A stretch of 64,000 nt of DNA from Plecoglossus altivelis (GCA_036571765.1 BROE01000020.1:10257461-10321460); one strand, 5' to 3'; counted from the first letter of the stretch, positions 1 to 11,400 are shown. Notes: a model not told the origin generated them from the sequence alone. Numbers and translations: made by a program.

Positions 1-279
1 CAGAGAGTTTTTTTCTTTCTTTCTAGTTTGACAAAGTGATTGTAGTACTGTCTGTTTAATTATTTAGTCTCAATTTCTTAACAGCCACCTTCTATTTTAT
101 CTTGAAATACTTTAAATGTCAATTAACCACATCAAGAAAGTTTCTTAATTGCCTCCTCATTGAAAATGTTTAATTTTGTCATATTTTTCAGGACTAGAGT
201 ATAGCTGTGCCTCCGTACAGACACAAAAGACCTCTTCCAATTCTCCTGAGCACAATATCTTCCTGTGTTCTTTTAACAG

Positions 280-452
280 AGCCAACCAAGATCAGTGTTC
301 CACCCCTGAGTTTGGACGCCACAGTGGGTGAGAGCATTGTCCTGCCATGCGAGGTGTCCATGGACCCCTCACTGGATCCTACTTTTAAGTGGTTCTTCAA
401 TGGCAAACTCATAGATTTCAACAGACAGGACCACTTTGAGATGATTGGAGGG
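280..452 (+). CDS. cntn3: Contactin exon: Ig6, first half
   Basis: The acceptor is the pyrimidine-rich tract ending ttttaacag at 279. The first codon, Glu of EPTKI, is completed from the previous, unseen exon (phase 1). The exon carries the first Ig cysteine (VLPCEV) and the core tryptophan (FKWFFNG). It ends in HFEMIGG before the donor gtatgt at 453 (phase 0). The open frame that continues past 452 is intron. Confidence 0.9.
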
Positions 453-3400
453 GTATGTAGCTGCTCTATAGCGTTGGACTTATGTTCACAAACCTCCAAC
501 AAAGCATGTAAACATTTTTCACACACAAATGTTGACATGGAGGTGAATAAAGCCCGGTGAATAAAGTGTACAAATCTGTCTAATTACAGGATTTATGCCC
601 AGAGTTTCTTGAGCACTCATAACTCATTCAAATGACCTCTGTAAGACTAACATTTTAGTGAGAGGGCATTATTGTAAAAGCTCCTTCATGAATGTTTTAA
701 ATGGTGTTTGACATTAGCTCCAAATTGCTGGTCCTGTCTCTTAACTGTACTGTAGACTTTGTTATGTTAACTCCTACCATTGTTTTGAGGAGGGATCATA
801 AGTTGAAGTTGTACATGTTGATTATCTGCTAAATAGGAAAGGGCTTTTTCCCTGCAGGTTACAGCAGGTGACCTGATGGTGAGGAACATTCAGCTGAAGC
901 ACTCTGGGAAGTATGTGTGCATGGTCCACACTGTGGTAGACAGTGTCTCAGCTGCAGCAGACTTGATTGTGAGAGGTACACGTCTTGACCTTACAGGCCA
1001 GCTCTAGTCCATGACCTAAAGAAATATTTGACAACCTTACTCTTTATCTGCCTCTGTTTATACTTTTTTGTTTAGTCATTACAAAAGAAGTTCTAATTTG
1101 AACAACAACGTCCCCAATTCTTGTATGAACATCCATGTTTTCCTCTAGCTCAAGTTGGATTGACAGTGGTTTCTCAAAATACGCCAAAGAGGAAGGCCCG
1201 CCTGGCCAAAGGCGATTGGTAGGATCAGGATTGCTATAACATGGCTTGGCTGAAAAGTAGCGGGCTGCTCCAAAATTTGAAATTTACATTCCACTGGCAC
1301 TGAGCTATCTGTGTTGCCAAACAACTCTCAGAAGGTGTCATTCGCTACTATAACACTAAATATTTACAGGGGACAAAACATTTGGACCTAAACATTTTCC
1401 ATTTTATTTTTCTATTAAACTCACTGTAATATGGTTCTTCTTTCATATTATTTATTCACTCATTCTAAGATATGCTGCTGGGAGATAGCTGTGAACAGCT
1501 TTACACAGACGTTTCTGCATCGCATGAAACCTTTCATCGGGTAATGCAATTGAGCTGATGAACGTGCAAGTCCTTGTTTCTCTTTGCTTCTTGGTCTTTC
1601 AGGGCCCCCTGGTGCCCCGCTAGGCCTGCTTGTGGGGGATATTACAGACACCACCGCTTCACTCACCTGGGAGTGTGGACCTGACAACCACAGCCCCATA
1701 ACTATGTACACTGTACAAGCCAGGGCCCACTTCTCTATAGGCTGGCAAGCTGGCAAGACAGGTATTAAAGCAATAACAGAAAGTCAGAAATGTAATATGA
1801 CAGAAGTGCCTTAACTGTATATACAATACAGTAGGGAAAAATGCTGATTTTAGAAATGTGTAATAATTGTTAAATGTTAATGTGGAGAATTGTTTGATAG
1901 CACCACATGTGTCAAACCCGCCCTGTTTACTCACACCGGCCCCCTCAATGCACAGCGCAAAGCAAGGGAGGTCCTTGCACCTGCCCCATCCACCTGCCCA
2001 TGGCCCCCCATAACTCTGGCTAGGAAGGTACCACACACGCTAAACTCACTTTAGTTACTCAGGCCAGCCCCCCCGACACACATAATTAAGCAGGCCAGGC
2101 TGGGTTGGCTGAGTTTTTTTCCCAACTGTTTTCGGCGTGAACACCTGTGGGTCCTCGCGCCCGCCCAGCCGCCCACCAGCAATTGTTTCCTTAACTCTGA
2201 CTAGGACGGGGCCACATGCACCAACGTTCCTCTGGTTACTCAGGCCAGCTCCACCAATGCACAGTGCGAAGCAGGCCAGGCTGGGATGGGTTTTCATTTT
2301 TTTCAGTGGGAACACCCACGAGGCCACGCACCCCCCACCTGGTCGCCTGCCCACAAGGCCACGGTTCCCCTCATAACTCTGACTAGAAAGGGGCCACATG
2401 CGCCATACTCACTTTAGTTACTCAGACCAGCCTATGTTAAGGTGGAGAATTGTATAGCAATAGCAAATTTGTATACAAATGTATGCAGAAATTTCTCATG
2501 CAATGTGAACGTTACTTTCTTGGTGGATGAAAATCAATGTGTATTTCAATTTTAAATTCTTTTAATCCTAGTTCCTGACTCTGTGCCTGGACAGATGTTG
2601 CATGCAACAGTAATAGATTTGAACCCCTGGGTGGATTACGAATTCAGGGTGGTGGCAATCAACAGTATGGGTGTTGGAGAGCCCAGCTCACCATCCAAAC
2701 AAATTCGAACTAAAGCAGCAGGTACAGTTCAAGACACTTCCATGTCATCTACATTCAATCCTGCCATCATTATGAAACCTTCTGCTCATCCACTGGCTAT
2801 ACATACAGTACCATATCTATTATTGATATGTATTATGTATAAAAACAATATAAAATGTATATGAAAATGACTGACTGCACTTCAAAGTTTATTATATAAT
2901 AAAGGTTCAAGAAGAGAGTGTGATTATTGTATTTGAATGATGTGTTTGATGATGTGATATGCTAATGATCAGATTAGAATTTACCAGAGCAAAACACATA
3001 ATACCGTACGGTGCTGGGATCACCAGCACTCAGGAACCCAACTGTAATTAATTTATGTCTGCATCAACAGAAACCATGTGAAATACCCACGCATGCCACG
3101 AGGCCATGACTTGAAAGTGTCTATTTTGAGTGGGTTAGTAGAGTGCTTCTGCCTTGCTGAGTAAATCGCAAGGGAGTAGGGCTCCTGCAGTGCCTCACGT
3201 GTTGAGGCGACATACTGTACTGGCAGCAACAATGTACACACTTGGCCATGCTTGTGTCAGGCTAGATACAATTTGATCCGAAAGTCAGTCTTCTGCTACG
3301 TTCATTTGAAATACATTGGAATTAGAGCTCTGTTGTGTTCAGAATTCCATTCTCTCCAGGATGTACATGCTCCACCATGTCATGTTCTATGGGTTTCCGA

Positions 3401-6400
3401 CTCTGAATGTGTTTCACCCATCTAGTTCCTCAGGTTTCACCAGCTAATGTCAGTGGAGGTGGAGGAAACCGAGGAGAGCTTGTCATAGTGTGGGAGGTAA
3501 GAAGGACTTCATTGTGACATGTTTTCCTTCCCATCTGTCATTTAAACATGCATAAGACTTTGACACAATTCTCCACGGTGACACGGCTTCAATTAAAGAG
3601 GGTTTAATTAAAGTCAGAACTGTCTTGCTTCACTAATTGCCTATGTAAATGGTTGGTGTTTGAATTAAAATGAAAAGGCATAGTTGGAGAAAATGGTCTT
3701 TGAGCCTATACCTTTGACATCAATAATGCCATTTGCACAGGGTTTTACTATATGTATTTGCAGTACTTTAGTATTTTGATGTTTGTATGCTAACAACCAC
3801 AAAAAGTGTGTTGTAATGTTATGAAATTAACACCCTGACAGACACACTAAAGAATATAATTTTCTTTACTCTTTATCATTGCAAGCTAAGTGTTAAAAAT
3901 TGAAACACAACATGAGCCTATTTTCTCCCTCTCTTAGCCCATACCAGAGGAGCTACAGAATGGAGAGGGGTTTGGATATGTTGTGGCTTTTCGTCCACTT
4001 GGAAGCACCACCTGGATCCAGACAGTAGTATCATCACCAGATGTCTCCAAATACGTCTACAGGAATGACACAATCCCACCCCTGTCTCAGTTTGAGGTCA
4101 AAGTTGGGGTCTACAACAACATAGGAGAAGGTCCATACAGCCAGACAATCTCAGTGTGTTCTGCTGAGGATGGTTAGTCTTCTCCTAGTGAAGCTCTAAA
4201 ATAGATTCACTTCAGTTGTTGAAATCAGAATAGAACCATCCCTTGTTGAAATGTCTCATATTTTAACTCTATCTCAAATTTCCATGTTCAGAGCCTTCGG
4301 CAGCCCCATCCAAAGTGTGGGCACAGACCCTGTCTGCCTCTGAAGTGGAGGTATACTGGGAACCAATTCCCAATGAGGCTAGCAGTAGCAGGGTCAGTGG
4401 ATATGAGGTAAAGAAAAAACAAAGCACCAACATTTAGATGGAAAACAACTAAATTATTATAATTTCACTCCAAAATTACTGACACTTAAAGGAGCTGCCA
4501 TTGATTTGAATATAACATGACATTATATTCAAATATACAAAACACAAGTCTGCAAAATTCTGACCCTGAAAAATCGCCGGTGATAAAAAGGCAGAATTGT
4601 TTTACAGACTAATCAAGGGAATTAACACTCTGTTCACAGCTGTTCTAGCCTCCCAAGGAGCCAAAGACCCTGGCTGCTTAAGTGCTGTTCTATAAAATAA
4701 CTCACAAATGTGTGAACATCATATATCAATTTTCTCCCCAACAAATACCCTTCCTCGATGCGAAAATCCCAGTGGATCCAGGACATTTGTTCCTTAACCC
4801 CCAAACCCCCACTATGTCATTCTAAAGTCATTCTCATCTCTGATCCTTAGCTTTAGATTGAAATCAACAACAACTGTGCTAGAGGTGTCGCTAATGCAGC
4901 TGCAAGTCTCCAATACCCTTCATGCCTTTGTTCTAGGTGCTTTTTCGGGAAGAGGGGAAACAGGAGAGTGATGCAGACAGACTGAGGACCACTAAACCTG
5001 TTGCCCTCCTCTCTGGGCTTAAAGGCACTACGGTGTATCTGATCTCAGTCAGGGCCCAAAACAGTGCAGGAGTAGGACCCTCCAGTCTTGCTGTCAACGT
5101 CACCACCAAGAAGCCACGTGAGTACAACTTTCAGACACCAATTTTCACATTTTTCTTCCATTCTATTCTTGTTTCTCAAGAGGCACTGGAATATTTGTTA
5201 GAACTAAGGCTGTTAAGTGTTATGTGTGTGTCTGGCATAGACCATGAGGTACAGAGCAGGGTTTGTGCAATAGTCTTTGAAGACAGCTTTTAAGACTAAA
5301 TTCAAGACTATATGTTTAAATTCAATTAAGTTGTTTAAGGGGGTAAGGTTTGGGGTAAGGGTTCATCTCAACCCAAAGCATACGGAGTCTTGACATAGAG
5401 CCCCAATTTGCATTGTATTTTCTCTGGTGCATTTGACTTATATCAGTCAGACCTTTGCATTATTGTCAGAGGAGAAGGAATTTTAAAGACCCTGTGATTC
5501 AGCAATTATTGCAGATGTTGTCTAAACTAATTCTGATGGACTGTCAAATGGCAAAATAATGCTTGTTTTCAGCACCCAGCCAGCCTCCAGGGAACATTGA
5601 GTGGAACTTGACCAACTCCAAGATATTTCTAAATTGGGAGCATGTCAAGGCAATGGAAAATGAATCGGCAGTGACAGGATACAAGGTGAGTTTGTCAGAG
5701 TAACAAAATATGAAACTACAGAAACAAATTTAGCCTTTGAAGCTATCAGCTCAATAAATGAGTCTTCCATACCAGTTGAAATATAGACCTCAAACCTCCA
5801 GCGTCCCGTTTTAGATTGGAAATGTCTGTTCCTTCAAAATTAATCGACCTGTTTCTAGTGATAAGAGACATATGACTTAGAGTCTTTGCAAGTGATTTGT
5901 TGTACTGCTCTTTTTTATATGTCAGTACAATAGTGTTTTTCTTTCTTTACTATATACATGAAATGTCATATAGCAAACAAGTTTGCTTGAAAATATACAG
6001 TTATAATGGACATGCAACTATACTACCAAAAGGAACTTTTGATAGATTTTTTGATAGAAGTTGTGTTGGCTTAGTTCAATCTTCATGCAATGAGACCTTC
6101 AATGATCCTGCAATGATCCTCGAAAAGTGTTTGAATTATGATCCCTCACCAGGTTGTATACCGACATAACTGGCATGGAAGAACCAGTGTGGTCGAGACC
6201 AACATGACCAGTGTAGAGTTGCAGATCCCCTCTGGAGAGGGCATATATCTTATTGAGATCAAGACATCAAGTGATGGAGGAGATGGCAACAGCAGTGGCC
6301 CAATCAGGATACCAAAGATGTCGAGTAAGGCATCACTTTTATACTCTATGTTTTACTAATTTTCTTTTTTTCATTGCAAATGTTTGGTGCAACGGTGCAA

Positions 6401-6564
6401 TGACTACTGTGTGTCTGAAAATGTTTTGCCAATGTTATGCCAACTCATTCATATCTTAATTTTCCTGTCTCACAGGTCTGAACTCTAAAAGTAATTTCAG
6501 CCAGGATCCAGACCAACTGATTCAGTTATGTTTTATGTACCTGTTGTTTAGATTTACTGTATGA
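280..6564 (+). CDS. cntn3: Contactin-3-like protein, C-terminal half (5' part outside window)
   Basis: Contactins are GPI-anchored neuronal surface adhesion proteins with six Ig and four fibronectin-III domains, acting in neurite growth and cell contact. Eleven exons join in frame: 280-452, 858-975, 1603-1761, 2572-2721, 3426-3496, 3938-4172, 4292-4407, 4937-5117, 5573-5685, 6153-6324, 6476-6564. The visible part is about 525 residues: Ig6 (1-97; Cys24, Trp38, Cys79), FN3-1 (98-200), FN3-2 (200-302), FN3-3 (302-401), FN3-4 (401-496) and a hydrophobic tail. All introns are GT-AG, and domain boundaries fall on phase-1 introns, as in vertebrate contactin genes. From memory, stretches such as NGEGFGYVVAFRPLG, TTWIQTVV, KHSGKYVCM and KAMENES-VTGYK favour CNTN3. 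LIDF, GPDNHSPITMY and ETN-TSVEL also occur in CNTN4. The family assignment is firm; CNTN3 versus CNTN4 is less so. A second contactin starts about 29.6 kb downstream on the same strand. Confidence 0.9.
858..975 (+). CDS. cntn3: Contactin exon: Ig6, second half
   Basis: Starts after ttccctgcag at 857 in phase 0 and encodes VTAGDLMVRNIQLKHSGKYV followed by CMV, the F and G strands with the second Ig cysteine. It ends in the conserved AAADLIVR motif at 975 before gtacac (phase 1). The motif order is the same as in human CNTN3/CNTN4. Confidence 0.92.
1603..1761 (+). CDS. cntn3: Contactin exon: FN3-1, first half
   Basis: The acceptor tttcag ends at 1602. The Gly codon of GPPGAP is split across the intron (phase 1). 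The exon encodes the linker and the A-C strands of FN3-1, including DITDTTASLTW and GPDNHSPITMY. It ends at 1761 before gtatta with Lys-Thr and a split Val codon (phase 1). The FN3 core tryptophan is present. Confidence 0.92.
1921..2433. repeat. GC-rich degenerate tandem array, about 181-bp unit
   Basis: The landmark gttactcaggccag recurs at 2054, 2235 and 2417, with a degraded copy at 1925. The spacing is 181-182 bp for the last steps and 129 bp for the first. Other shared pieces are the aatgcacagcgcaaagcagg-type block, aagcaggccaggctgg, and taactctgactagg...ggccacatgc. The block is far more GC-rich than the surrounding intron. Minus-strand frames through it are repeats of the same chance peptide and are not genes. 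Confidence 0.75.
2572..2721 (+). CDS. cntn3: Contactin exon: FN3-1, second half
   Basis: Starts after aatcctag at 2571. The codon split with 1761 gives Val, restoring the family motif TVPDSVPGQ. The exon carries LNPWVDYEFRVVA, with the FN3 tyrosine corner, and GVGEPS. It ends at 2721 before gtacag in phase 1. The preceding intron contains a GC-rich repeat array. Confidence 0.92.
3426..3496 (+). CDS. cntn3: Contactin exon: FN3-2, first part
   Basis: A 71-bp exon after the acceptor ctag at 3425. It encodes VPQVSPANVSGGGGNRGELV followed by IVWE. The glycine-rich SGGGG segment between the first two FN3 strands is a contactin signature. It ends before gtaaga at 3497 in phase 0. Confidence 0.9.
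3938..4172 (+). CDS. cntn3: Contactin exon: FN3-2, remainder
   Basis: Starts after tctcttag at 3937. It encodes PIPEELQNGEGFGYVVAFRP, then the TTWIQTVV segment, RNDTIPPLSQFEVKVGVYNN and GEGPYS. A potential N-glycosylation site lies at RNDT. It ends at 4172 before gttagt in phase 1. The wording is close to CNTN3 and is the best single argument for that paralogue. Confidence 0.93.
4292..4407 (+). CDS. cntn3: Contactin exon: FN3-3, first half
   Basis: The split Glu codon after the acceptor at 4291 gives EPSAAPSKVWAQTLSASEVE followed by VYWEPIP. It ends SGYE at 4407 before gtaaag in phase 0. The preceding intron is only 119 bp, the shortest in the gene. Confidence 0.9.
4937..5117 (+). CDS. cntn3: Contactin exon: FN3-3, second half
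   Basis: Starts after ttgttctag at 4936 with VLFREEGKQ. It carries LSGLKGTTVYLISVRAQNSA and GVGPSS, the FN3 tyrosine and G-strand motifs. It ends AVNVTTKKP at 5117 before gtgagt in phase 1. The NVT within it is a potential N-glycosylation site. Confidence 0.92.
5573..5685 (+). CDS. cntn3: Contactin exon: FN3-4, first half
   Basis: The acceptor gttttcag ends at 5572. The exon encodes PPSQPPGNIEWN, a hallmark at the start of contactin FN3-4, then LNWEHVKAMENESAVTGYK. It ends at 5685 before gtgagt in phase 0. The MENES-VTGYK wording follows CNTN3; CNTN4 has LDNESEVKGYK in my recollection. Confidence 0.93.
6153..6324 (+). CDS. cntn3: Contactin exon: FN3-4, second half
   Basis: Starts after cctcaccag at 6152 with VVYRHNWHGRTSVVETN. 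It carries IYLIEIKTSSDGGDGNSSGP and IRIPKMS, the conserved end of FN3-4. The donor gtaagg at 6325 leaves a split Ser codon (phase 1). Read-through past this donor reaches a stop at 6357-6359, giving a possible short alternative end (see findings). Confidence 0.9.
6476..6564 (+). CDS. cntn3: Contactin last coding exon: GPI-signal tail and stop
   Basis: The acceptor cctgtctcacag ends at 6475. The spliced frame reads SLNSKSNFSQDPDQLIQLCF then MYLLFRFTV and tga at 6562-6564. A short polar spacer followed by a hydrophobic end of about 15 residues fits a GPI-attachment signal, as expected for contactins. The attachment residue is probably one of the Ser/Asn residues in SKSNFS (inferred). An internal Arg makes this a weak-looking hydrophobic tail. 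Total CDS length stays divisible by three with this exon. Confidence 0.78.
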
Positions 6565-7785
6565 AATGCCTTCAATACCTGTACTGTAGGTATTTACTGC
6601 AAATGCTAATTAATATCTGGATTTAAATGAATACTTTTATAGATTCATCGATTCATGCAATGTTTTCATCCCTAAGAACATCATGTCATCAACAGGTTGT
6701 GACATTATTAAAGAAACCTGGGTTGCCTTACAATGTAGAATACTTTAATTGTATAACCTGTCAAGCATTTTAATCTATACATTATACTAAATGGGAAGGT
6801 TTTTTCACATGCAGCAATGTTGAATGCAAACAATTAAAAACATAGCCTATTACAGCCTGAACGGTCACACTAACCTACAACAGCAGTGTTCTTCATTTGT
6901 AACTGAAATGTCACAAATCTGGCAAGTTATATGTGGTTGTGTAGTGTAAAAGTTACATTCATGTCAGTAACTGCATACAGTAGCATTGTACAAAAGCACA
7001 TAAAATGACAAGACTCTGGTAAAATTTTCATTTTTCACATTCCCCTTCTAGAATGTAATCAGTCATCATTTCTAGTCATGAAGCATTACCCATACATGTC
7101 AAAGTACGAACCTACTTTCCTACCTTCATATGAACCATCTTCAAACCTTTTTTAATGTATTATCTTTGCAATATTAAGAATACATTTAGGAATAATGCAG
7201 TATAAATCCAACCTCACCTATTTGTGCCTCGTGACATTCTTTTTGGGAGGAAAATCCTTAGTGTAACAAATGTTTCTATGACAATAAGGATGCTCTTTAG
7301 ATATCTGCAGACAGAACAGGGATTTACTACAGAGTTGGTGTTTTGTAACTATATTGGTTTTGCGCAATTTCACATCTCCACAACCTAGATCATGTTTGGC
7401 ATGGTTCTCACTTAGCAGAAAGCAGAAAAAGGTCATTCAATGACATTGCTTTAGTTTATGAATGGCTCGTTTTTGTGCATGCTACAGTGTCAGCTATTAA
7501 GAGTTGTTATGGTCAACATGGTGTCACATAATATCCATCTTTGGGTACAGGACACAGTAGCCTTACTTGTGTTACTATGAAGAGCATTATTTCAAATCCT
7601 TATGTACCTTGAGACGCCATTTAAGTGTCTATTGTTTAGTGTTTATGAGCACTTCTGAAAATGTTTTAATTTTGTCATAATGTGATGTAGCTGTTGCTTA
7701 CATTACTGAATACTATTGTATTGACATACAATAATCTCTGTGAGATGTAATTACAACTAAATAAAATTTCATGTTGAAAGTTTTC
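6565..7785 (+). other. cntn3: 3' UTR of first contactin gene
   Basis: About 1.2 kb of AT-rich, ORF-poor sequence follows the stop codon. The end is inferred from the AATAAA at 7760 and the T/GT-rich stretch downstream (7780-7820). Weaker ATTAAA signals at about 6707 and 6833 could give shorter transcripts. Confidence 0.55.
7760..7765 (+). terminator. Poly(A) signal AATAAA
   Basis: A canonical AATAAA, followed within 20-50 bases by T-rich and GTGTGT-type sequence expected of a cleavage/polyadenylation region. It is the first canonical hexamer I see after the stop codon. Confidence 0.55.
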
Positions 7786-8142
7786 TTTAAATTTGCATTG
7801 TGTATCATTAACTGTGTGTAGTAATGATGAAGCTGGCATAATGACAAGTCAAATGTGGACCCAGAATATAAAACTTGCAGGGTAGAAAATTAAGATTGTG
7901 TATCTGCTCCACCACTATAAATTTGGTGTTTTTTCATACACATGTCAGATTAATCATATCACGTTTTGTGACAGGTTAGAGTCTGAATATGGACATGTAT
8001 CTGAGGACTGCTATATCTAAGTATGCACACAAGAAGAACTAAAAGCTACTTAGATTTTCATGGCAGTGTTTGTAGATTGTAAATAGCTAAAGTTTTTAAA
8101 ATGTGTACAACATGACAACACAGATGATCATAAATGATATGG

Positions 8143-8176
8143 ATTTGCAATCAATTTGCAATCAATTTGCAATCAT
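8143..8176. repeat. Three tandem copies of an 11-bp unit
   Basis: The unit is tttgcaatcaa, with the third copy diverging at its end. It directly abuts the Tc1-like end that starts at 8176. Confidence 0.7.
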
Positions 8177-8412
8177 ACAGTGCCTCCGGATTATCGTATT
8201 ATTAGTATTTACAGCTCTACACTTTTACACATTGTAATGTTACAGCTGTACTCCAAAATGGATTAAACTATGTTTGTCCTCAAAACTCTACACATAATGC
8301 AAAATTTTTTTACTTATTAAAAATTCATTAATAAAACTCACATGTGGATAACAATGTATTGTCTTCAATTCAACAAATTCATGACGTTGAATAATTTTGC
8401 TCAGTATTTTAG
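8176..8412 (+). mobile_element. Degraded Tc1/mariner transposon end
   Basis: The segment opens with TA followed by cagtgcctccgga and continues with tgttacagctgta, ctccaaaatggattaaa, caaaactctacacataatgc and ttttgctcagtatttt. These follow, in order, the conserved terminal inverted repeat and 5' region of the Tc1-like elements common in salmonids and other teleosts. Those elements begin cagtgccttcgga and contain taaaatggattaaa, tctacacacaatac and actcagtacttt. Only this end is visible, with no transposase frame, so it is a fossil fragment. Confidence 0.7.
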
Positions 8413-11400
8413 GGGAAAAAATTTAATCTAATTTTAATGTCTTTATAATTACTTTCATGTCCACTAACCAATATATTAAGCATCAGAACTGCATCAATGT
8501 ATAAAAAATATCACAGGGGTAAAGAAATAACTGGAGATAGTCAAATCAGAGTTTATGCTGCTGGTAATCTGAAAAGGAGTGTCTTGAGTATCTTTCACTG
8601 CAAGTTGCAGTGAATCCCTCAAGGTTATGTGCTGATACAGAAGTCTCTTAATAGGGAGGTATGGAAGATACTGTACATAATCTATGTAAAAAAGATTATT
8701 ACTTAAAGAGAAAATGTCACCTTTTCTAACATGGTAACATTTTCTTGAGTATGTGTAGGACGTCTTCCAGTGGTACATGTGCAGTATTTAATACTGTACA
8801 TTATACAGTAAATCAAAAGCATGCAATAACATGCGTGACTGTGTGTGAGTTTGTGTCTTCATACGAATGACCAAATGTCACAGTGGGAGAAGTGCATGGT
8901 GACAGAATTGATTCTCTTGGAGTTTGTACAGTACCTATCCAATATGCTTATCTGCAATGCATTGCTGTACTGTACCATTTATTTTAGTTCAATGCATGAT
9001 GAATGAAATGATCAATATGATTAAACAAATAATTGAGAGATGTTATCATACATTACTGAGAAATTGTGGTTTAGTATTCTACTCTCTCTTGAAAACGTCA
9101 AATATCATGCTCCAAACATTATGATATTGGCCTCCTGAAATCTGACTATTTAGAGCTGAGCCTTTTGGGATCACTTCCAGGGCCTAGCTTGACATTTGCA
9201 GTAATTAAAATATGCTAAACCAAGACGAGTGCAAATAACAGACATATCTAATATCAGAGTTCAAATTATGGTTCCGGTTTGAGTGTCATTGTAATGTAAT
9301 GTAAACATGCACATACATATCTATAGTTTAAGGGGGAATAGATGGAGAAACTAAAATAACTATAGTTTAATCGTTACTGTAATTCTTGTCATGTGTCCAA
9401 CATATATTTTATTGTAAGGTCAACTGCTCAGTGACAGAAATGTTGAAATATATAAATACATATTTTAACAGAATATTGCATTTGAAAAACTAAAATCCTC
9501 TGTAGAATATGTATTTCCTGTATAAAATAAACAGAAATACACAAAATGTAAATCTTACTCCCAGATTGTCACTAATAAATACCATGTTGATGTAATGGTA
9601 ATACAATTGGAAATGAATCCTTTACCTACAGCGCCATGATAACCTATTGACAGCATAAAGAACTATGAAGGGACAAATATTGCAGCAACAAGTGCATTTT
9701 ATGCTACTGACATAATTTTGAATTCCGTTATAGGAATTAGTCAAATGTGTTTCATGTAATGAATACAAAAGTGTATCTTATTTGTTTTCTAGAATACATT
9801 TGTCTTCTAGAGTATTTATTCAATGTAGCTGTGGAGGTTACACTGGCACTACTGTATATATTCAGTTTTTTTTTTACAGAGGTGTAGGCTCTGAGACTTG
9901 TCAGAAAGTGACAGTGTGTGGACCTGATCTGAGCTCCAAAGTAGGGATAAAGTAGTGTGATGGACAGAAGATTGGGTGAGAATTAAAAAGACGAAGTGTC
10001 TTCTCCAAGCACCACAGGACGACTGACAGCCTGGGCAGCTTGAACAGCTCTCTCTCCAGATTCACATGGACGAAATCTCCCGTGGAAGACCACTGCTGAG
10101 CGCTTGGACTGATAAATATTGAAGTCATCTTTTTTATTCTGCAGGGTGACCTGTAGGTGTCTAACAAAATGTCTTAGTTTCATGGTGTCTGTTTTTAACC
10201 CTTACTTTACAATAGTTTTTTAAGCTTCTGTCGACACTGACATGAAGGCAGCCCTCAAGGTCAGTGGTGACAGACTGTCAACAATATGTGTTCCAGAGAC
10301 ACTTTTTTGACTGACAGATTGTCAGGTGGTTGTAGATTGTAATGAATACTTGATCTTAGAAATGTCACAAAACCTTGTAGGCCAAAAAAATAATTTGTCA
10401 CAAGCCAACATTGTTAAATTCCTGCACAGATATTAAATAGATCAATAGTAGTCTGTACAGATCAAATACGTATGTTTTATTATGAAAGACCTATGTCACA
10501 GTGTATCCTATTCTGATGTATTTACCTGGTTTAAAATGTGTACTGTATATGGAGGTAAAATTAAAAGCTTAATGAAAAGAACAGTGTAGAAAGAGCCAGT
10601 ATTTTTATTTTCAGTCCCTTGCATTGCAGGACTCGTATTGTATTGACAGCACAGGTGCTCTAAATGATTTAGGATACTGCAGACATGGACATGTTGGTTT
10701 CTCTTTTTTCTGCTTGCATTAGCTTTTTCACATTTGTAGCTTAAACCAGACAGAGTTTTTCATTTTACTTTCAAGTTATCCATTTCCTGAGAGAAATTAG
10801 AATGGGAATAAAATACATAGTGGGTTACTCCATTAGGAAGAATTGCACTATTCTGTTGTGGGTTATTGACAGTATGCTCTCAAATATGACATCTGAAGGG
10901 TTTTGTGTGTACTTGTTACTAATGTAACAGCCTGTAACTAATTAAAACATTGTATGGTGATTGACTTGTCTTTGAATGTCTCAAGTGTAATACAAAGACC
11001 CAGTGGGGACAATTGTAGAGTTGTATTTTGTTTATATGGACTATGTTTGTCTTTTCTAACATCGATCACTTTTCATTATTTTTTACTGATGTATTTGAAC
11101 ATGTTACAACTATCGTATTCAGACGGTTAGTAAATATAAGGGGGTGACGGACGTAAAACATACCCATTCATACTTTGATGTATATAGCAACATTTTACAT
11201 ACATTTGTTTAAGTTTAACTTATTTTTGTTATGAATGTGATGTGTTTTTGTAAGTCATACATTTAGAAAGTCAACATATTTTACATTTGAAATCACAGAT
11301 TTTCATGAGTAAAAATAATTAGAAGATGGTTTTCTATATAATTTTAAAAGAATTCCCTGAAGCAGCCTGGGAGGGTGATAATGGTTTCTTATCTGTTCTA

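Larger units (their letters stand above)
1..6475 (+). other. Introns of the first contactin gene
   Basis: Introns are 1-279 (partial), 453-857, 976-1602, 1762-2571, 2722-3425, 3497-3937, 4173-4291, 4408-4936, 5118-5572, 5686-6152 and 6325-6475. All complete ones are GT-AG. Only the 1762-2571 intron holds a notable feature, a GC-rich repeat block. The others are ordinary AT-rich sequence with no coding or RNA gene that I can support. Confidence 0.85.

Noticed and set aside
1..26. Pyrimidine tract ending ctttctttctag, a possible splice acceptor
   Set aside because: The sequence after it gives no contactin-like peptide and the next true exon starts at 280. It is treated as intron.
194..538. 114-codon - strand frame over the Ig6 exon
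   Set aside because: It is the antisense shadow of the real + strand exon 280-452.
1659..2399. Pair of - strand frames with repeated SQSY and CFALCI-GAG peptides
   Set aside because: The similarity between them comes from the 181-bp tandem units, not from a protein family.
9901..10183. Overlapping - strand frames of 88 and 66 codons
   Set aside because: No similarity recognised, no splice or promoter context; two frames being open at once points to chance.
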